Assembly (NCBI GenBank): GCA_024763135.1
Contig: JANTGD010000119.1
Coordinates: 1-9,421 of the forward strand
Source: Thiotrichales bacterium
GTDB taxonomy: Bacteria > Pseudomonadota > Gammaproteobacteria > UWMA-0217
Direction of reading: 5' to 3'
Length of the DNA: 9,421 bases
Under the pieces are notes generated by a model. That model did not search any database and was not told the DNA's origin. It saw nothing but the letters and a program-made list of their open reading frames with translations. A program made the position numbers and the translations under genes. Shown piece after piece: positions 6,590-9,421 of the stretch (position 1 is its first letter; every line of letters begins with the position of its first letter).

Positions 6590-6595
6590 TAATTT
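6590..6595 (+). promoter_or_regulatory. Predicted -10 element of the ATPase gene
   Basis: TAATTT matches TATAAT at only three of six positions, but these are the most conserved ones (TAnnnT). It begins exactly 21 nt after the operator, as at dnaK and clpB. The inferred start near 6602 leaves a 27-nt leader before the ATG. Taken alone the hexamer would not be called. Confidence 0.5.
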
Positions 6596-6628
6596 GGCCT
6601 TCTTGCCAACTTCCAACGAGGCATCGTG

Positions 6629-9220
6629 ATGCAAGACGTTCACCACAGCCATTTGCAGACTGCACCCGTCACTGGGTTAAGCACTGCCGAAGCGCTCGCG
6701 CGGCAGAAAAAATACGGGCTCAATAAAATCGAGGCCAAGGAGAAAACCTGGTGGCAGCGGCTGTTTGCACGCTTTTGGGGACCGATTCCGTGGATGATCG
6801 AAATCGCAGCCGTACTTTCGGCATCGGTCCAACGCTGGGAAGACTTCATCATCATTATGATTATGCTCCTGGTCAATGCCTTCGTGGATTTTTATCAGGA
6901 ATCCAAGGCGTTGAACGCCATCGAAGTGCTCAAGAACAAACTTGCGCTCAAAGCCCGCGTCAAGCGTAATGGCCAGTGGCAAGAGCTTGATGCGGCAGAA
7001 CTCGTCCCCGGCGATATTATCAAACTGCGCATTGGAGATATCGTACCGGCCGACGCCACGCTGCTTGGAGAAGGGGATTTTTTGCAAATCGACCAGTCCG
7101 CGCTCACGGGTGAATCCTTGCCCGTGAACAAATCACCGGGCGAGGCGGCCTTTGCCAACACCGTAGTCAAGCAGGGAGAAATGGTCGCCATGGTGACCGC
7201 AACGGGCGTACATACCAAATTCGGCCAAACGGTTGGACTGGTGGCGAAGGCCGAAATGCAGGGGCGCAGTCACTTCAAGGCCATGGTCATCAAGGTGGGG
7301 GATTTTCTGATTTTGCTGACCCTGGTGGTTATCGCAATCATTGTGCTACTGGGTATCGAACGACAGGAATCCCTCACTGAACTGCTGATCTTTTCTTTGG
7401 TACTGACCATCTCGGCAATTCCTGTCGCAATGCCGGCAGTCCTCACAGTAACCATGGCCATTGGGGCCATGGCGTTGGCCAAAAAACAAGCCATCGTAAG
7501 CCGTCTCGATGCGATCGAAGAACTCGCAGGAATGGATGTGTTGTGTTCCGATAAAACCGGTACCTTGACACAAAACCGCATGACCACCGCCGAGCCTTAT
7601 GTTGCGAAAGGGCATCGCGCGGAAGAACTGTTTTTGTATGCCGCACTGGCGAGCCGCGAAGAAAACAAGGACCCCATCGAGCTGCCGATATTTGCAGAAC
7701 TCGAACGTCTGGGACAAAAAGACAAACTCCAGCACTACCATCTCAAACAATTTGTCCCTTTCGACCCCGTGCATAAACGAACCGAGGCCGCGGTGATCGC
7801 CGAGGACGGCAGCGAACTGATTGCCATCAAAGGCGCACCTCAGGTGGTAATCGAGCTGTGCCATAACCATGATTTCGACAAAGCACTGGCCTATCAAAAA
7901 GTGGAAGAGTTCGCAGATGAGGGATTTCGTACCCTGGGTGTTGCCTACCGAACCACGCAAGACAAGACGTTTACCTTTCTCGGCCTGATCCCTCTTTTCG
8001 ATCCACCACGCGAAGATTCCAAAGCAGTGATTGCAGAGGCTAAAGCGCAGCGTATCGAAGTCAAAATGGTGACAGGTGACAATATTGCCGTGGCGAAATA
8101 CATTGCCAGATTACTGGATATCGGCGACCACATTGAAAGCGTGCGCGAACTCAAAGGGGAAAGTACCGAGGAATATGTTCTGCTCGCCAAAGTCATTTCC
8201 AAAGCCCTGGTCAAAACACTGCACACGGATATCCCCGACGATCAGCTGCAACACACGGTCGACCAGATTATCAAACAGGTGCGCAAGGAACTCAGCACCG
8301 AGGCGCTCCCCGAAGGCACGGTGAAGCGCCATGAATCCGAGATTATTGCGCAAATCGAAAAGGCCAATGGCTTTGCGCAGGTTTATCCCGAAGACAAGTA
8401 TTTTATTGTCGACGAACTGCAAAAAGCCGACCACATCGTGGGGATGACGGGGGATGGCGTTAATGACGCACCTGCTCTGAAAAAAGCCGATGTGGGTATC
8501 GCAGTCAGCGGCGCGACCGATGCTGCACGTGCGGCGGCTGAAATCGTTCTCATGGCGCCGGGGCTCGGCGTGATTATTGAAGCGATCAAACAAGCCCGTA
8601 TTACCTTCGAGCGTATGCAGAGTTACACCATTTTCCGCATTGCCGAAACCATTCGCATTATCTTTTTTATGGGCTTGTCGATCGGTGTCTTCCAGTTTTA
8701 TCCGGTCACTGCCTTAATGATTATCGTCTTGGCGCTGTTGAACGATATTCCGATTCTCACGATTGCCTACGACAATACAAAAATCAGGAAAAATCCGATC
8801 CGCTGGGATATGCATGAAGTGCTGGTCATGGCGGGGTGGCTGGGACTCGCGGGAGTCATCTCGTCCTTCACCTTATTTTGGATTGCGATGGTTTACCTGA
8901 AGTTGCCCCTGGAATTTGTCCAATCCGTCTTTTTTGCCAAACTGGTCATTGCCGGTCACGGCACCATTTACAATACACGCATAGACGACTGGTTTTTCAA
9001 ACGCCCCTATCCTTCGCTCATTTTATTCAGTGCAACCTTTTCCAGCCGGGTCCTCGGTACGATCATCGCCGTGTATGGCTTTGGCCTAATGACGCCCATC
9101 GGCTGGGCCTGGGGCCTGGGCATGTGGGCTTACGCCTTGAGCTGGTTCGTGTTCAATGACTTCGTAAAAATGGCCGTATTGCGCTACTACCGTAAGCACC
9201 GAGCCATCGTAATGATCTAG
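6629..9220 (+). CDS. Plasma-membrane proton-efflux P-type ATPase (P3A)
   Basis: This 863-residue inner-membrane pump is expected to export H+ at the cost of ATP. Numbered from the ATG: actuator-domain TGES (160-163), phosphorylation motif DKTGTLT with catalytic Asp308, nucleotide-domain KGAP (401-404), TGDN (482-485) and MTGDGVNDAP (606-615). About ten membrane segments are visible, near 53-68, 71-90, 225-243, 250-280, 670-690, 692-715, 731-757, 763-781, 794-818 and 825-850. M4 carries PVAMPAVLTVTMAIG, the P3A signature. Residues equivalent to plant AHA2 Asn106, Arg655 and Asp684 appear conserved (Asn83, Arg676, Asp706), supporting H+ rather than Ca2+ or heavy metal. There is no C-terminal autoinhibitory domain. 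A charged helical insert of roughly 35-40 residues lies in the P domain (about 501-578). GAGG at 6618-6621 is 7 nt before ATG 6629, favouring it over the adjoining GTG at 6626. Transported ion is inferred from homology. Confidence 0.93.
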   Translation: MQDVHHSHLQTAPVTGLSTAEALARQKKYGLNKIEAKEKTWWQRLFARFWGPIPWMIEIAAVLSASVQRWEDFIIIMIMLLVNAFVDFYQESKALNAIEVLKNKLALKARVKRNGQWQELDAAELVPGDIIKLRIGDIVPADATLLGEGDFLQIDQSALTGESLPVNKSPGEAAFANTVVKQGEMVAMVTATGVHTKFGQTVGLVAKAEMQGRSHFKAMVIKVGDFLILLTLVVIAIIVLLGIERQESLTELLIFSLVLTISAIPVAMPAVLTVTMAIGAMALAKKQAIVSRLDAIEELAGMDVLCSDKTGTLTQNRMTTAEPYVAKGHRAEELFLYAALASREENKDPIELPIFAELERLGQKDKLQHYHLKQFVPFDPVHKRTEAAVIAEDGSELIAIKGAPQVVIELCHNHDFDKALAYQKVEEFADEGFRTLGVAYRTTQDKTFTFLGLIPLFDPPREDSKAVIAEAKAQRIEVKMVTGDNIAVAKYIARLLDIGDHIESVRELKGESTEEYVLLAKVISKALVKTLHTDIPDDQLQHTVDQIIKQVRKELSTEALPEGTVKRHESEIIAQIEKANGFAQVYPEDKYFIVDELQKADHIVGMTGDGVNDAPALKKADVGIAVSGATDAARAAAEIVLMAPGLGVIIEAIKQARITFERMQSYTIFRIAETIRIIFFMGLSIGVFQFYPVTALMIIVLALLNDIPILTIAYDNTKIRKNPIRWDMHEVLVMAGWLGLAGVISSFTLFWIAMVYLKLPLEFVQSVFFAKLVIAGHGTIYNTRIDDWFFKRPYPSLILFSATFSSRVLGTIIAVYGFGLMTPIGWAWGLGMWAYALSWFVFNDFVKMAVLRYYRKHRAIVMI

Positions 9221-9254
9221 TGGGCCATGCGGAAAATAAGCTAAGGCCTACTAG
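9217..9254 (+). other. Stem-loop overlapping the ATPase stop codon
   Basis: CTAGTGGGCC (9217-9226) pairs with GGCCTACTAG (9245-9254) over ten positions, one being a G-T wobble in RNA, with an 18-nt loop. The TAG stop is inside the 5' arm. No T-run follows, so it does not qualify as a standard intrinsic terminator. It may stabilise the transcript end or be a Rho-linked 3' structure. Confidence 0.4.
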
Positions 9255-9264
9255 TACAGCTTAA

Positions 9265-9421
9265 GGAAGCTCTGACTAATTCTGGCGCGAACAGATTGTG
9301 GTGAAAAATCGTCCAGTTCAAGGCGCGGATCGCAGGTAATAGGCTGGCGATTGTGCAGATCCGCAACGCAGAAGTGGGCGATTGTGCGCCGCAAGATGCC
9401 GTGTTACGAATAAATCAGAGC
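9265..9421 (+). mobile_element. IS5-like palindromic MITE (right end cut by the window)
   Basis: This short non-coding element opens with GGAAGCTCTGACTAATTC (9265-9282) and reaches the inverted terminal sequence GAATAAATCAGAGC (9408-9421; 12 of 14 complementary), so only about four bases of the right end should be missing. It is a long imperfect palindrome. AATCGTCCAGTTC (9307-9319) faces GAAGTGGGCGATT (11 of 13 complementary), and GCGGATC (9324-9330) pairs exactly with GATCCGC (9358-9364). GGCGATTGTGC is directly repeated at 9346-9356 and 9377-9387. The left edge abuts TTAA (9261-9264), a plausible YTAR target duplication, and the end GGAAG resembles IS5-group termini. It encodes no transposase, so it would have to be mobilised in trans. 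Confidence 0.75.

Overview
The window reads as chromosomal DNA of a proteobacterium, most likely a gammaproteobacterium. DnaK and ClpB are full length and E. coli-like, all four genes have bacterial starts, and the flanking repeats look like IS5-type mobile-element ends. Genus cannot be told from the sequence. Four genes are well supported: dnaK (minus strand, 288-2201), clpB (plus, 2659-5256), a Crp/Fnr-family regulator (plus, 5768-6511) and a P3A-type plasma-membrane proton-pumping ATPase (plus, 6629-9220).

Layout. Positions 1-105 hold nothing recognisable. A 60-bp repeat end lies at 106-165, and the dnaK intrinsic terminator at 222-258. dnaK and clpB are divergent across a 457-bp regulatory region. 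clpB ends in a strong intrinsic terminator (5283-5311). A 456-bp non-coding stretch follows, containing a multi-hairpin element (about 5361-5560). Then come the regulator gene, a 117-bp gap and the ATPase gene. A small palindromic IS5-like MITE fills 9265 to the window end. Its outer end matches the 106-165 repeat in inverted orientation, so related mobile-element ends bracket the cluster.

The most interesting signal is regulatory. The perfect inverted repeat TGTCA-N6-TGACA occurs three times between genes: upstream of dnaK, of clpB and of the ATPase. In each case, read toward the gene, exactly 21 nt separate it from a hexamer of form TAnnnT. That puts the repeat centre at about -41.5 from the inferred transcription start, the class II activator position used by Crp/Fnr proteins. 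The 5-6-5 site architecture is also that of Crp/Fnr dimers, and a Crp/Fnr-family gene lies in the same window. Its recognition helix has Arg-Gln where E. coli CRP has Arg-Glu, while the CRP cAMP-contact Arg-Ser pair is missing.

The inference is a small local regulon: a cysteine-free regulator with an unknown signal that co-activates a disaggregation pair (DnaK, ClpB) and a proton-extruding ATPase, perhaps as a response to acid or another proteotoxic stress. The gene calls are secure. The regulon is a sequence-based hypothesis.
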